Assembly: GCA_016296435.1 (NCBI GenBank)
Contig: JAEDJI010000013.1
Span: 1-18,318, forward strand
From: Bacilli bacterium
GTDB taxonomy: Bacteria > Bacillota_I > Bacilli_A > RF39 > UBA660
Direction of reading: 5' to 3'
Length of the DNA stretch: 18,318 nt
Each line of letters starts with the position of its first letter. Within the stretch, counting starts at the first letter, position 1. Below, one piece after another: positions 8,326 to 16,288 of the stretch. Made by a program: the position numbers and the translations under genes. The notes under the pieces are model-generated. The model saw nothing but the letters and a program-made list of their open reading frames with translations. It searched no databases and was not told where the DNA came from.

Positions 8326-8486
8326 AATTCATTCCTTCTTTCTTTTTTATTATTTTTATTATTTTTATTATTTTTATTATTACTGTTAATATTGTTAATA
8401 AGTCATTAATTTCCTTATATATAAACAGTTTACTTTATTTTTAATATGTTAACAAGTCATCTATTTATTAACATCTACTAACATTA
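8326..8486. other. oriC part between dnaA and dnaN
   Basis: This 161-bp AT-rich gap holds DnaA-box-like motifs and an A/T-only repeat. Exact TTATTAACA occurs at 8401-8393 (minus) and 8465-8473 (plus). Variants are ATATTAACA at 8392-8384 (minus) and TTGTTAACA at 8455-8447 (minus). The location matches the downstream half of the bipartite origin of Bacillus, where unwinding occurs. Confidence 0.65.
8344..8401 (-). repeat. tandem DnaA boxes plus 3-nt-phased trio array (probable unwinding element)
   Basis: Reading the minus strand from 8401: two abutting 9-mers TTATTAACA and ATATTAACA, one G, then 13 consecutive triplets, all TAA or AAA, to 8344. The triplets also form a 9-bp direct repeat, TAATAAAAA, four times (8379-8344). 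Every triplet fits the DnaA-trio consensus 3'-[G/A]A[T/A]-5'. Boxes followed by trios leading toward dnaN is the layout of the bacterial basal unwinding system. The usual GC-rich spacer between box and trios is nearly absent. Confidence 0.6.
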
Positions 8487-9857
8487 TTATGTTAATTGCT
8501 TTTCTATATCATCAATAGCACTCTTTAAACTACTATTAGTTTTCATTTCACCTGCTATCTTATTACAAGCATGTATTACAGTAGCATGATTCTTACCAGA
8601 AAACTCAATTCCAATTCTTTCATAAGATTCATCTGTCAATTTTCTACATAAATACATAGCAACTTGCCTTGGAATAGCAAGACTAGGAGTCCTTTTTTTA
8701 GATTTCATATCTTCATAAGAAATCTTATAAAAATTAGCAACTTCTTTTTGAATTTTCCTAATATTATTGCTATCAGTAACTTGTTTTCTAGTAAAATCTT
8801 TCAAAGCCTCCATTGCAAAATCAACTGTGATGTTACTCTCATTCATAATAGCAGAATAAGCAACTAACCTATTTATTGAACCCTCAAGTTGCCTAACATC
8901 ATTTCCGACATTTGAAGCAATATAATTAACAACATCATCATTAAGTATTATGTTTTCCCCTCTTATTTTTTTCTTTATGATAGCAACCTTAAGAGAAGTA
9001 TCCGGAGGATCAATATCAACTTGTAATCCCCAACAAAATCTAGTTTTTAAACGATCCTCTAAAAACTTTAAATCTTCCGGCGACCTATCAGAAGAAACAA
9101 TTATCTGCTTACTATCATTATATAAATTATTAAAAGTATGAAAAAATTCTTGTTGAGATTTTTCAGCACCACCTAAAAACTGAATATCATCAATTATTAA
9201 AACATCTATATTTCTGTATTTATTTTTAAAAAATTCAATATAATCTAAATTATTCATATTCTGTTGATTATTCCTAGATAATCCTACAAAATCATTCATA
9301 AAATTATCGCAAGTTACATATAAAACTCTAAGTTTATGCTTATTAACAATATAATTACCAATGGCATGCATTAAATGAGTTTTACCTAATCCACTATTAC
9401 CATAAATAAAAAGTGGATTATACATAGTACCAGGATTTTCTGCAACCGCTAAAGCAGCTGCTTGAGCAAACTTATTTGATTCACCAACTACAAAACTATC
9501 AAAAGTATAATTATTTTTCAAATTAGAATTAAAATTATTATAAGAATTAAAATCATTAACTTTAACTGGTTTACTTTCACCTTTCTCAACTTCTAAAATA
9601 TTATTTAAATCTTTTTCTAAAATGTAAACTATGTTATCAACAGGATTTAATAATAACTTATTAAAACTATCTAATATCAATTGTTTATAATGTTCATCAA
9701 TATGATTTTTATAAAACATAATAGGAACAACTAAACGTATAGTATTATCTTTTATATCGAGGAAATCAATACTATTAAACCACGTTTCAAAAGACATAGA
9801 ATCTAAATTAACACTAATTTCATCTAAAACTTTTTTCCATAAAGAATTATTGTCCAT
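8487..9857 (-). CDS. dnaA: chromosomal replication initiator DnaA
   Basis: AAA+ initiator that binds DnaA boxes, melts the origin and loads helicase. From the ATG at 9857 it has 456 residues; an 18-codon upstream extension lacks a ribosome-binding site. Domain I is about 1-85 (LWKKVLDEI, ETWF), followed by an Asn/Lys-rich linker. Domain III has Walker A GNSGLGKTH (153-161), Walker B LIIDDIQFL (220-228) and the RLKTRFCWGL arginine-finger region (269-278), with Cys in place of the usual Gly. Domain IV begins near 365. Its recognition helix reads SGKNHATVIHA (420-430), where E. coli has GGRDHTTVLHA. Asp433 and Thr435 equivalents are Asn423 and Ala425, and Pro423 is Glu413. Arg399 is kept as Arg389. 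Probably autoregulated through boxes in its leader. Confidence 0.97.
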   Translation of the reverse strand: MDNNSLWKKVLDEISVNLDSMSFETWFNSIDFLDIKDNTIRLVVPIMFYKNHIDEHYKQLILDSFNKLLLNPVDNIVYILEKDLNNILEVEKGESKPVKVNDFNSYNNFNSNLKNNYTFDSFVVGESNKFAQAAALAVAENPGTMYNPLFIYGNSGLGKTHLMHAIGNYIVNKHKLRVLYVTCDNFMNDFVGLSRNNQQNMNNLDYIEFFKNKYRNIDVLIIDDIQFLGGAEKSQQEFFHTFNNLYNDSKQIIVSSDRSPEDLKFLEDRLKTRFCWGLQVDIDPPDTSLKVAIIKKKIRGENIILNDDVVNYIASNVGNDVRQLEGSINRLVAYSAIMNESNITVDFAMEALKDFTRKQVTDSNNIRKIQKEVANFYKISYEDMKSKKRTPSLAIPRQVAMYLCRKLTDESYERIGIEFSGKNHATVIHACNKIAGEMKTNSSLKSAIDDIEKQLT

Positions 9858-9992
9858 TGAAACCACTCTCCCCAACATAAAGTACTTGTAACTAATTACA
9901 TTGTAATACAAATTGTTAAAAAATAAAATAGTAAAAAAGTTATTAACAAGTTATTAACAGACTTATTAACATACAATTTCCTTTGTTTATAT

Positions 9993-10021
9993 ATAATAAA
10001 TTAATTTTCAACAAAATTCAA
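9993..10021 (-). promoter_or_regulatory. probable dnaA promoter
   Basis: On the minus strand TTGAAT (10021-10016) and TATTAT (9998-9993) are separated by exactly 17 bp. Transcription would start near 9986, so the three-box cluster 9971-9940 lies just downstream of the start and one box (10029-10037) just upstream of the -35. That is a natural arrangement for repression by DnaA. Other AT-rich matches exist nearby, so the assignment is tentative. Confidence 0.5.
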
Positions 10022-10101
10022 CAATTTTTTATTAACAAATTAACAATGTAATAATTATTAACTGTTAATTAACGTTAAAACCGTTAAATTCAAAAAAAAC
10101 A

Positions 10102-10131
10102 TTGACAACCACTCTATTTTTCTCTTATAAT
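10102..10131 (+). promoter_or_regulatory. promoter of rpmH operon
   Basis: TTGACA (10102-10107) and TATAAT (10126-10131), both perfect sigma-A hexamers, are separated by 18 bp. The start would be near 10138, giving a short leader with GGAGG at 10148-10152. This is the best promoter in the window, as expected for a ribosomal protein gene. Confidence 0.9.
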
Positions 10132-10160
10132 AATAGCGAATAAGTTTGGAGGTGCAAGAA

Positions 10161-10286
10161 GTGAAAAAAGGAACATATCAACCTAATAAGCGTAGAATGA
10201 AAAAGAAACATGGTTTTTTCTCACGTATGAAATCAGGAATAATTAACAACAGAAGAAGAAAAGGTAGAAAAAAATTATCAAAATAA
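10161..10286 (+). CDS. rpmH: 50S ribosomal protein L34 (short form)
   Basis: Small basic protein of the large ribosomal subunit. The product has 41 residues: it begins (M)KKGTYQPNKRRMKKKHGF, has the conserved R-M-K-S turn, and ends RRRKGRKKLSK. L34 is usually 44 or more residues; aligned to the common form, about three residues are missing where most have the KNGR segment after RM. The start is GTG at 10161, eight bases after GGAGG (10148-10152); an in-frame GTG at 10152 overlaps that sequence and is rejected. A perfect promoter lies upstream and a terminator hairpin downstream, so most transcripts may end before rnpA. Confidence 0.93.
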   Translation: MKKGTYQPNKRRMKKKHGFFSRMKSGIINNRRRKGRKKLSK

Positions 10287-10289
10287 TAT

Positions 10290-10311
10290 CCACTAGAAAA
10301 AGTGGTTTTTT
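10290..10311 (+). terminator. intrinsic terminator or attenuator between rpmH and rnpA
   Basis: CCACT (10290-10294), a 6-nt loop and AGTGG (10301-10305) are followed by six T (10306-10311). It starts three bases after the rpmH stop. No separate rnpA promoter is evident, so partial read-through would give abundant L34 and scarce RNase P protein. Confidence 0.75.
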
Positions 10312-10331
10312 CCTTATATAAGGGGGTAAAT

Positions 10332-10670
10332 ATGAAAAAAATTAATATAATAAAAAAATCTGATGAATTTAGTTCGATAATAAAAAAGAGAAACGGTGTT
10401 GCAAATAAATATTTTATACTAAATATAGAAAATAATGATTCAAATATTCCAAAATTTGGTATAACGTTTGTAAAACATATAGGAAAAGCCGTAACAAGAA
10501 ACAAGTTAAAACGAAGAACTAAATCAATAATAGATAATAATAAAAATATTTACCAAAAAAACAAAAAATATATAATCATCATAAAAAAAGAAGCAGTTGA
10601 CATTACCTATCAAGAAATGGAAAAACAACTAATATCTATTTTTAAAAAAGGAGAACAATATGAAAAATAA
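10332..10670 (+). CDS. rnpA: ribonuclease P protein component
   Basis: Basic protein cofactor of RNase P, which trims the 5' leader of pre-tRNA; it binds the leader and the catalytic RNA. The 112-residue protein is of normal size and shows the family's RNR motif, TRNKLKRR (55-62), with FGITFVKHIGKAV before it as in other RnpA (FGI.VSKK.G.AV). Start at ATG 10332 is supported by AGGGGGT at 10321-10327; an in-frame ATG ten codons upstream lies within the terminator hairpin. It overlaps yidC by 11 bp, indicating translational coupling. The position after rpmH is nearly universal. Confidence 0.95.
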   Translation: MKKINIIKKSDEFSSIIKKRNGVANKYFILNIENNDSNIPKFGITFVKHIGKAVTRNKLKRRTKSIIDNNKNIYQKNKKYIIIIKKEAVDITYQEMEKQLISIFKKGEQYEK

Positions 10671-11589
10671 AATAATTAAAATATTAACTGTTTTTTTACT
10701 ATTAATCACACTAACCGGTTGTACAAAAACTTTAACAGACAGTAACAATAAACCAATAAAATATGAAAAAACAGGTCAAAATATAACAGAAAATATAGTT
10801 TGTAAACCAACAGACAAAGAATTAATAAAAATATATGAAAAAAACAAAAAAGATATATCAAAATTACCAGATTGTGAAAATTTAAAAATATCTGGAGAAT
10901 ATGAAGGACTATGGAATACTCTATTTGTAAGACCACTAGCATACATAATAATTAATTTAAGTAAAATAGTAGGTAGTATAGCAATATCCCTAGTAATAAT
11001 AACTCTTGTATTAAGGGGAATATTATACCCAGTAACTAAAAAAAATGCTATACAATCAGAAATGATGAAAAAAGCACAACCAGAGTTAGCAAGATTAGAA
11101 AAGAAATATGAAAATAAAACCGATCCTGAATCAATGAGTAAAAAATCACAAGAAATGCTAACAATATATAAAAAATATAATATTAATCCAATGTCAGGAT
11201 GTATATTTGCATTTTTACAATTACCCATTTTACTAGCATTTTGGGAAGCAATTCAAAGAGTTCCTGCAATTTATGAAGAAACATTTATAGGGATAAATAT
11301 GGGAATAACACCATGGACTGCTATAACAAACGGAAATTGGTATTACATAATAATACCAGCACTTATTGTTGTAACAACATATTTTTCATACAAAAACAAT
11401 AAACAAATGCAAGATAAAGACAATCAAATGGAAAAACAAATGAATATGATGATGAATTTCATGACTATATTTATAGGATTTATGGCATTTACTCTACCAA
11501 CTGCAATTGCATTTTATTGGATAACATCATCATTATTTACAATAATTCAAAATAAATTAGTTAACAGGAGTCTTAAAAATGGAAAATAA
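10660..11589 (+). CDS. yidC: membrane protein insertase YidC/SpoIIIJ (lipoprotein)
   Basis: Oxa1-family insertase that places proteins in the cytoplasmic membrane alone or with Sec. The 309-residue protein has a signal peptide with lipobox LTGC, so Cys21 is the lipidated N-terminus, as in Gram-positive YidC. An extracellular segment of about 65 residues has two further Cys (48 and 72). The insertase core follows: a first membrane helix from about 95 carrying the conserved groove Arg119 in VLRGILYPV, a cytoplasmic charged hairpin (KKAQPELARLEKKYE), then helices around FLQLPILLAFWEA, WYYIIIPALIVV and MTIFIGFMAFTLP to the last helix. It overlaps rnpA at the start and jag at the end, 11 bp each, so the three are coupled. 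Confidence 0.95.
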   Translation: MKNKIIKILTVFLLLITLTGCTKTLTDSNNKPIKYEKTGQNITENIVCKPTDKELIKIYEKNKKDISKLPDCENLKISGEYEGLWNTLFVRPLAYIIINLSKIVGSIAISLVIITLVLRGILYPVTKKNAIQSEMMKKAQPELARLEKKYENKTDPESMSKKSQEMLTIYKKYNINPMSGCIFAFLQLPILLAFWEAIQRVPAIYEETFIGINMGITPWTAITNGNWYYIIIPALIVVTTYFSYKNNKQMQDKDNQMEKQMNMMMNFMTIFIGFMAFTLPTAIAFYWITSSLFTIIQNKLVNRSLKNGK

Positions 11590-12187
11590 AATATATACAG
11601 GAAAAACAAAAGAAGAAGCAATATCTAATGCTTTAATAGATTTAAATGCTAAACAAGATGAAGTAATAATAGTGGAACAAGAAACAAAAAAAACATTATT
11701 TAATAAAAAAATTGAAATACTTGCTATAACAAAATCAGAATTAAATAAAGAAATAAAAGACTTTTTATATAAAATAGTAAAAGATATGGGATTTGATTGT
11801 AATATTGAAATGAAAACAAGAGACACACAAATAATTTATAACATAATATCATCAACATCATCAGTTTTAATAGGAAAAAATGGAAAAACAATTGATGCTT
11901 TACACACTTTGGCAAGTCAGATGATATCAACAAAATACAATATATTCTATAAATTTAATATAGACGTAAATGATTATAAAAATCAAAGAAAATCAAGATT
12001 AGAAAAACTTGCAAAATACACAGCAAAAGATGTAGCAAAATCTAAACAACCAGTTAATTTAGAGCCAATGAATTCATATGAAAGAAGAATAATTCACAAT
12101 GCATTGACCAACTCAAAAGATGTAATAACCCAAAGTGAAGGAGAAGAACCAAATAGATATGTTGTCATAAAACCAAAAGAAGACTAA
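11579..12187 (+). CDS. jag: RNA-binding protein Jag/KhpB
   Basis: KH and R3H domain RNA-binding protein encoded with yidC in most Bacillota; in streptococci its homologue (KhpB/EloR) regulates cell elongation. The 202 residues have a Jag N-terminal domain (1-50, YTGKTKEEAISNAL, ending in the KKTLFNKK hairpin), a KH domain with the GKNG loop (99-102) after SSVLI, and an R3H domain with YERRIIHNAL (167-176) and a terminal EEPNRYVVIKP. Length is close to the B. subtilis protein. The start ATG at 11579 lies inside yidC with AGGAG upstream. Its stop is part of the terminator stem. Confidence 0.95.
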   Translation: MENKIYTGKTKEEAISNALIDLNAKQDEVIIVEQETKKTLFNKKIEILAITKSELNKEIKDFLYKIVKDMGFDCNIEMKTRDTQIIYNIISSTSSVLIGKNGKTIDALHTLASQMISTKYNIFYKFNIDVNDYKNQRKSRLEKLAKYTAKDVAKSKQPVNLEPMNSYERRIIHNALTNSKDVITQSEGEEPNRYVVIKPKED

Positions 12188-12221
12188 AGCTAGTGAACTA
12201 GTGAATTAGTCTCCTTTTTTT
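12181..12221 (+). terminator. intrinsic terminator after jag, shared with the convergent gene
   Basis: AGACTAA (12181-12187, including the jag stop) pairs with TTAGTCT (12206-12212). An inner CTAGT/ACTAG pairing is also possible, and seven T follow (12215-12221). The stem also covers the stop and last codons of the convergent PIG-L gene. Only a weak T-run follows on the minus strand, so it mainly serves jag. Confidence 0.8.
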
Positions 12222-12900
12222 CATACTTTTGCCAATCTTCATAATCAGTCATATGATTAAACATTTTTTTAATAAAACTCTGTGAATGATACATTTTAAT
12301 AAGTTTTTTCTTCTCATTAATTGAATTAGGATTATATTTGTCTTGATTATTTCTCAAATCAGTAACTTTACTTTTATTATAATACTTACCAAAATAAAAC
12401 AACTCCCCTTCTATATCATTGCTATCATATATATCAGTAACTATTTTATTTAGTATTTTGTGATGAATATGACCATACTCACCTTTAGAATTATGAGTAA
12501 CAATAACCTTCCAATTATAAGCACTAATAATTTTATCTAAATCATTTTCTATATCATTATAACAAAGCTTCCAGTTATTTTTTTTACCTCTCGTTTTATC
12601 AGGATGCCAAAGTGAAATCAATTCATCATCGGTTTTATTTAGAACACGCTTTATTTCATTTAAACGAATCTTATTCTTACCACATGTAACACAAACAACA
12701 ACATAATCACCATCAATAAGATGACCCCCACCCCATAATGTTTCATCATCAGGATGAGCAATAATCATTAACTTATCATATTTACTAAAATCAACATTTT
12801 TCAAATCTTTATCTAAGTCATGATATAAAATAAAATAATAAAATAAAACCCCAAAAACACAACAAACACATAAAAAAACAATAAATTTAAAATACCTCAT
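12190..12900 (-). CDS. membrane-anchored PIG-L (LmbE-like) family deacetylase
   Basis: Probable zinc-dependent N-deacetylase of an amino-sugar or related substrate; the substrate is not identifiable from sequence. The 236-residue protein starts with one hydrophobic helix (about 5-25). The catalytic domain shows AHPDDE (48-53), the metal and catalytic signature of PIG-L/LmbE enzymes, then THNSKGEYGHIHH (135-147) with the second metal-binding His. Few positive charges precede the helix, so topology is unclear. The start at ATG 12900 is preceded by GGGTGAT; an ATG four codons upstream has no such site. It is convergent to jag and has T-ending, G-leaning codons like the left-arm genes. The position between jag and mnmE, normally empty or held by other genes, marks an insertion. 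Confidence 0.85.
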   Translation of the reverse strand: MRYFKFIVFLCVCCVFGVLFYYFILYHDLDKDLKNVDFSKYDKLMIIAHPDDETLWGGGHLIDGDYVVVCVTCGKNKIRLNEIKRVLNKTDDELISLWHPDKTRGKKNNWKLCYNDIENDLDKIISAYNWKVIVTHNSKGEYGHIHHKILNKIVTDIYDSNDIEGELFYFGKYYNKSKVTDLRNNQDKYNPNSINEKKKLIKMYHSQSFIKKMFNHMTDYEDWQKYEKKETNSLVH

Positions 12901-13046
12901 ATCATCACCCATAAAAACTTTACTTTATTAATTATAACATTTTCTAATTTAAAATAAAACAAAAACAAATACCCAAATCAAAAAATATAAAAAAAAAATC
13001 AAATTGCACAAAATAATATAAAAAATGTGATATATTATAAAAAATA

Positions 13047-13055
13047 TGATATAAT
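13047..13055 (+). promoter_or_regulatory. extended -10 promoter of mnmE operon
   Basis: TGATATAAT is an exact extended -10 element 29 bp before the mnmE start. A similar TGATATATT (13028-13036) lies 19 bp upstream, giving two tandem -10-like sequences within a degenerate direct repeat (13025-13037 and 13043-13055). No clear -35 is visible. The mnmE start follows GAGGTGAT at 13072-13079. Confidence 0.6.
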
Positions 13056-13083
13056 ACAATGCGTAAAAAAAGAGGTGATATAA

Positions 13084-14436
13084 ATGAATGACACAATCGC
13101 AGCAATATCAACATCATTAGGAGTCGGAGCAATTTCAATAATAAGAGTATCAGGATTAGAAGCAATAAAAGAAGTAAATAAAATTACAAAAGCAAATATT
13201 CTAGAAAAAGAAAGTCATACAATAATTTATACATATATTGAAGAAAATAATGAAACAATTGATGAAGTACTAGTAACAATAATGAAAGCACCAAAAACAT
13301 TTACAAGAGAAGATATAGTAGAGATAAATTGTCATGGAGGAATTGCAACAACTAAAAAAGTACTAGAATTACTATTAAAACAAAATATTCGTTTAGCTGA
13401 GCCAGGAGAATTTACAAAAAGAGCATTCATAAATGGAAGAATAGATTTAACCCAAGCAGAAGCAGTAATGGATTTAATAAATGTTAAAAGCGATGCTGCC
13501 AGACAAATAGCAATAAATAATTTAAAAGGAAAAACAACAAAAAAAATAAAAATATTAAGGGAAAAAATATCAGATATATTAACAAACATTGAAGTTAATA
13601 TTGATTATCCAGAATATCAAGATATTGAAGAAATGACAGTAGAAAAGATAGAAAATGAACTAGATAATATTAAATATGAACTAGATAAAATAATAGAAAA
13701 CTCTAAAAATAGCAAAATAATAAAAGATGGAATAAGCATTGCAATAATAGGAAGACCAAATGTAGGAAAGAGTAGTATTCTAAATATGTTTTCTGGATAT
13801 GAAAAAGCAATAGTAACAGATATAGCTGGAACAACAAGAGATGTAGTAGAAGAATCAATAATTTTAGACGGAATACAACTTAATTTAATAGATACCGCTG
13901 GTATAAGGCAAACTAAAGATATAGTAGAACAAATTGGAGTAGAAAGATCAAAACAAGCAATAGAAACAGCAGATTTAGTTTTATTAGTACTAAATAATAA
14001 TGAACAACTTAAAAAAGAAGATAAAGATTTATTAGAACTATCAAAAAATAAAAAAAGAATAATTATTATAAATAAAAATGACTTGGCTCAAAAAATAGAT
14101 ATAAACGAATTAAAACGAGAAGAAATAGTCACAACTAACACAATAAAAGACGACGGTATCAAAGAATTAAAAGAAAAGATAAAAGAAATGTTTAACCTAG
14201 AAAAAATAACAACAAAAGATTATAATTATGTATCAAATATAAATCAATTAAGAAAAATAGAAGAATCAAGAAATTCTATAGAAAACATAAGAAAAAACAT
14301 AGAAAACAACTTGCCAATAGATATTATAGAAATAGATTTAAAATATATTTGGGATGTTCTAGGAGAAGTAATCGGAGAAACATATCAAGAAGAATTACTA
14401 GATAATTTATTTAGCAAATTTTGTGTAGGAAAGTAG
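13084..14436 (+). CDS. mnmE: tRNA uridine-5-carboxymethylaminomethyl GTPase MnmE
   Basis: GTPase that with MnmG adds the (carboxymethyl)aminomethyl group to U34 of tRNAs reading split codon boxes, using methylene-tetrahydrofolate. The 450-residue protein has the N-terminal folate-binding domain ([18 protein letters not shown]), a helical domain, and an inserted G domain: GRPNVGKSS (223-231), AGTTRD (248-253), DTAG (270-273) and NKND (330-333). It ends in the invariant FCVGK, where Cys447 is needed for modification. Length is standard. It is the first gene of mnmE-mnmG-rsmG, and its stop TAG lies in the GTAGGT ribosome-binding sequence of mnmG. Confidence 0.97.
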   Translation: MNDTIAAISTSLGVGAISIIRVSGLEAIKEVNKITKANILEKESHTIIYTYIEENNETIDEVLVTIMKAPKTFTREDIVEINCHGGIATTKKVLELLLKQNIRLAEPGEFTKRAFINGRIDLTQAEAVMDLINVKSDAARQIAINNLKGKTTKKIKILREKISDILTNIEVNIDYPEYQDIEEMTVEKIENELDNIKYELDKIIENSKNSKIIKDGISIAIIGRPNVGKSSILNMFSGYEKAIVTDIAGTTRDVVEESIILDGIQLNLIDTAGIRQTKDIVEQIGVERSKQAIETADLVLLVLNNNEQLKKEDKDLLELSKNKKRIIIINKNDLAQKIDINELKREEIVTTNTIKDDGIKELKEKIKEMFNLEKITTKDYNYVSNINQLRKIEESRNSIENIRKNIENNLPIDIIEIDLKYIWDVLGEVIGETYQEELLDNLFSKFCVGK

Positions 14437-14443
14437 GTATAAT

Positions 14444-16288
14444 ATGAAATACGAAATAATTGTAGTAGGAGGAGGTCACGCTGGATGCGAAGCAGCACTA
14501 GCAGCATCAAGAAAAGGTCACAAAACCCTTTTAATAACAGGAAATATTAAAAACATTGCAGACACACCATGTAATCCTTCAATTGGAGGACCAGCAAAAG
14601 GAGTAGTAGTAAGAGAAATTGATGCCCTTGGTGGAGAAATGGGTAAAAACACAGATAAATCAATCCTTCAAATAAAAAAATTAAATACAAAAAAAGGACC
14701 AGCAGTTCAGGCACTAAGAGCTCAAATAGATAAAACAATCTACCCACAAGAAATGTTAAAAACATTACAAAAAGAAGAAAATCTAGAAATAAAAGAAAAT
14801 ATAGTAGAAAACTTAATTATAGAAAACAATACTATAAAAGCAGTAATAACAAAAAATAATGAAAAAATATATGCAGATGCAGTAATACTAACTACAGGAA
14901 CATATTTAAAAGGAATGATTCTTCGTGGAGATAAAAAAAATTCCGGAGGACCACACGGAGAAGAGCCATCACTTCATTTAAGTGATAAATTAAAAGAATT
15001 AGGTTTTACAATTCAAAGACTAAAAACAGGAACACCACCAAGAATTAAAATAGATACCATAGACTTTACCAAAGGTTTAGAACAACCAGGAGATAATTAT
15101 CCATTATCATTTTCATATATGAACGAAATAAAATATGATGTAGAAAACCAAGAAAAATGCTACTTAATCTATACTACCCCTAATACACATAAAATAATAA
15201 ATGAAAACTTACAAAAATCTAGTATGTATGGTGGATATGTTGAAGGAGTAGGTCCAAGATATTGTCCATCAATTGAAGATAAAATAGTAAGATTTAATGA
15301 CAAAGAAAGACACCAATTATTTTTAGAACCAGAAAGTCTATATTATGATGATATATATATTCAAGGTTTTTCGACAAGTATGCCAGAAGACGTTCAAGAA
15401 CAAATGGTTCATTCACTACCAGGATTAGAAAATGCTCAAATACTAAAATACGCTTATGCAATAGAATATGATGCAATAGATCCAACCCAATTAAAACAAT
15501 CATTAGAAACAAAAATAATAAAAAATTTATTTACTGCAGGACAAATAAATGGCACATCAGGATATGAAGAAGCAGCATGCCAAGGTCTAATCGCAGGAAT
15601 AAATGCTTCCCTAAAATTAGAAGGCAAAAAACCATTAATTCTAAAAAGAAATGAGGCATATATTGGAGTCTTGATCGATGATTTAGTAACCAAAGGAACA
15701 AAAGAACCATATCGTTTATTAACATCAAGGGCAGAATATAGATTGCTATTAAGAGATGATAATGCAGATCAAAGACTATCAGAAAAAGGATATGAAATAG
15801 GGCTTTTAAAAGAAGAACAATATCAAAAGTATAAACAAAAAGAACAAACAATAAACAAATTAATCGAAGAACTAAAAACAATTTATATAAAGCCAACAAA
15901 TAATGAACTAAATATTGAATTAAAAGATAGAATCTCACTGTTTGAACTATTAAAAAGACCAGAAATAAATCTTACAAATTTAACAAAATATCTAAAAAAC
16001 AACTATGAAGAAGAAATAATAAATAAAACTCAAATAATGGTAAAATACGAAGGTTATATCAAAAAACAAGAACGAGAAGCAAAAAAAATATCTGAATACG
16101 ATGAAATTATAATACCAGAAGATACAGACTTTAAAAAAATTAGTAACCTAGCATTAGAAGCAAGAGAAAAACTACAAAAAGTAAAACCAACATCAATTGG
16201 GCAAGCAATGAGAATAAGTGGAGTAAATCCATCTGACATATCAATACTAATGATTTATTTAAAAAGGGGAAATAAAAATAATGACTAG
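14444..16288 (+). CDS. mnmG: tRNA uridine-5-carboxymethylaminomethyl FAD enzyme MnmG (GidA)
   Basis: FAD- and NADH-dependent partner of MnmE in U34 modification. The 614-residue protein has the N-terminal dinucleotide fold [12 protein letters not shown] (7-18), the [13 protein letters not shown] segment with catalytic Cys43, a second conserved Cys in [23 protein letters not shown] in the FAD domain and the C-terminal helical tRNA/MnmE-binding region ([16 protein letters not shown], then [10 protein letters not shown]). Size is typical. It starts 7 bp after mnmE and overlaps rsmG by 8 bp. Confidence 0.97.
   Translation: MKYEIIVVGGGHAGCEAALAASRKGHKTLLITGNIKNIADTPCNPSIGGPAKGVVVREIDALGGEMGKNTDKSILQIKKLNTKKGPAVQALRAQIDKTIYPQEMLKTLQKEENLEIKENIVENLIIENNTIKAVITKNNEKIYADAVILTTGTYLKGMILRGDKKNSGGPHGEEPSLHLSDKLKELGFTIQRLKTGTPPRIKIDTIDFTKGLEQPGDNYPLSFSYMNEIKYDVENQEKCYLIYTTPNTHKIINENLQKSSMYGGYVEGVGPRYCPSIEDKIVRFNDKERHQLFLEPESLYYDDIYIQGFSTSMPEDVQEQMVHSLPGLENAQILKYAYAIEYDAIDPTQLKQSLETKIIKNLFTAGQINGTSGYEEAACQGLIAGINASLKLEGKKPLILKRNEAYIGVLIDDLVTKGTKEPYRLLTSRAEYRLLLRDDNADQRLSEKGYEIGLLKEEQYQKYKQKEQTINKLIEELKTIYIKPTNNELNIELKDRISLFELLKRPEINLTNLTKYLKNNYEEEIINKTQIMVKYEGYIKKQEREAKKISEYDEIIIPEDTDFKKISNLALEAREKLQKVKPTSIGQAMRISGVNPSDISILMIYLKRGNKNND

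Larger units (their letters stand above)
9858..10160. other. oriC part between dnaA and rpmH, with DnaA-box cluster
   Basis: This 303-bp AT-rich divergent region holds four exact TTATTAACA motifs on the plus strand: 9940-9948, 9951-9959 and 9963-9971 at 11-12-bp spacing, and 10029-10037. Near matches are TTTTTAACA at 9922-9914 (minus), AAATTAACA at 10037-10045 and TTATTAACT at 10055-10063. TTATTAACA also occurs in coding sequence in gyrB (4560) and dnaA (9340), so single copies mean little; the clustering is the signal. The dnaA and rpmH promoters lie here too. This corresponds to the upstream half of a Bacillus-type origin. Confidence 0.75.

Noticed and set aside
10215..10231. parS-like sequence TTTCTCACGTATGAAAT in rpmH
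   Set aside because: It is only an imperfect palindrome with central mismatches to parS and encodes a conserved part of L34.
10178..10504. Minus-strand open frame of 108 codons across rpmH and rnpA
   Set aside because: It is antisense to two well-supported genes and has no ribosome-binding site; its hydrophobic composition is what antisense of Lys/Arg-rich AT-rich genes yields.
10776..11228. Minus-strand open frame of 150 codons inside yidC
   Set aside because: Antisense to the conserved YidC core, no recognisable domain and no start signal.
15531..15938. Minus-strand open frame of 135 codons inside mnmG
   Set aside because: Leu-rich antisense shadow of MnmG; no ribosome-binding site or recognisable motif.
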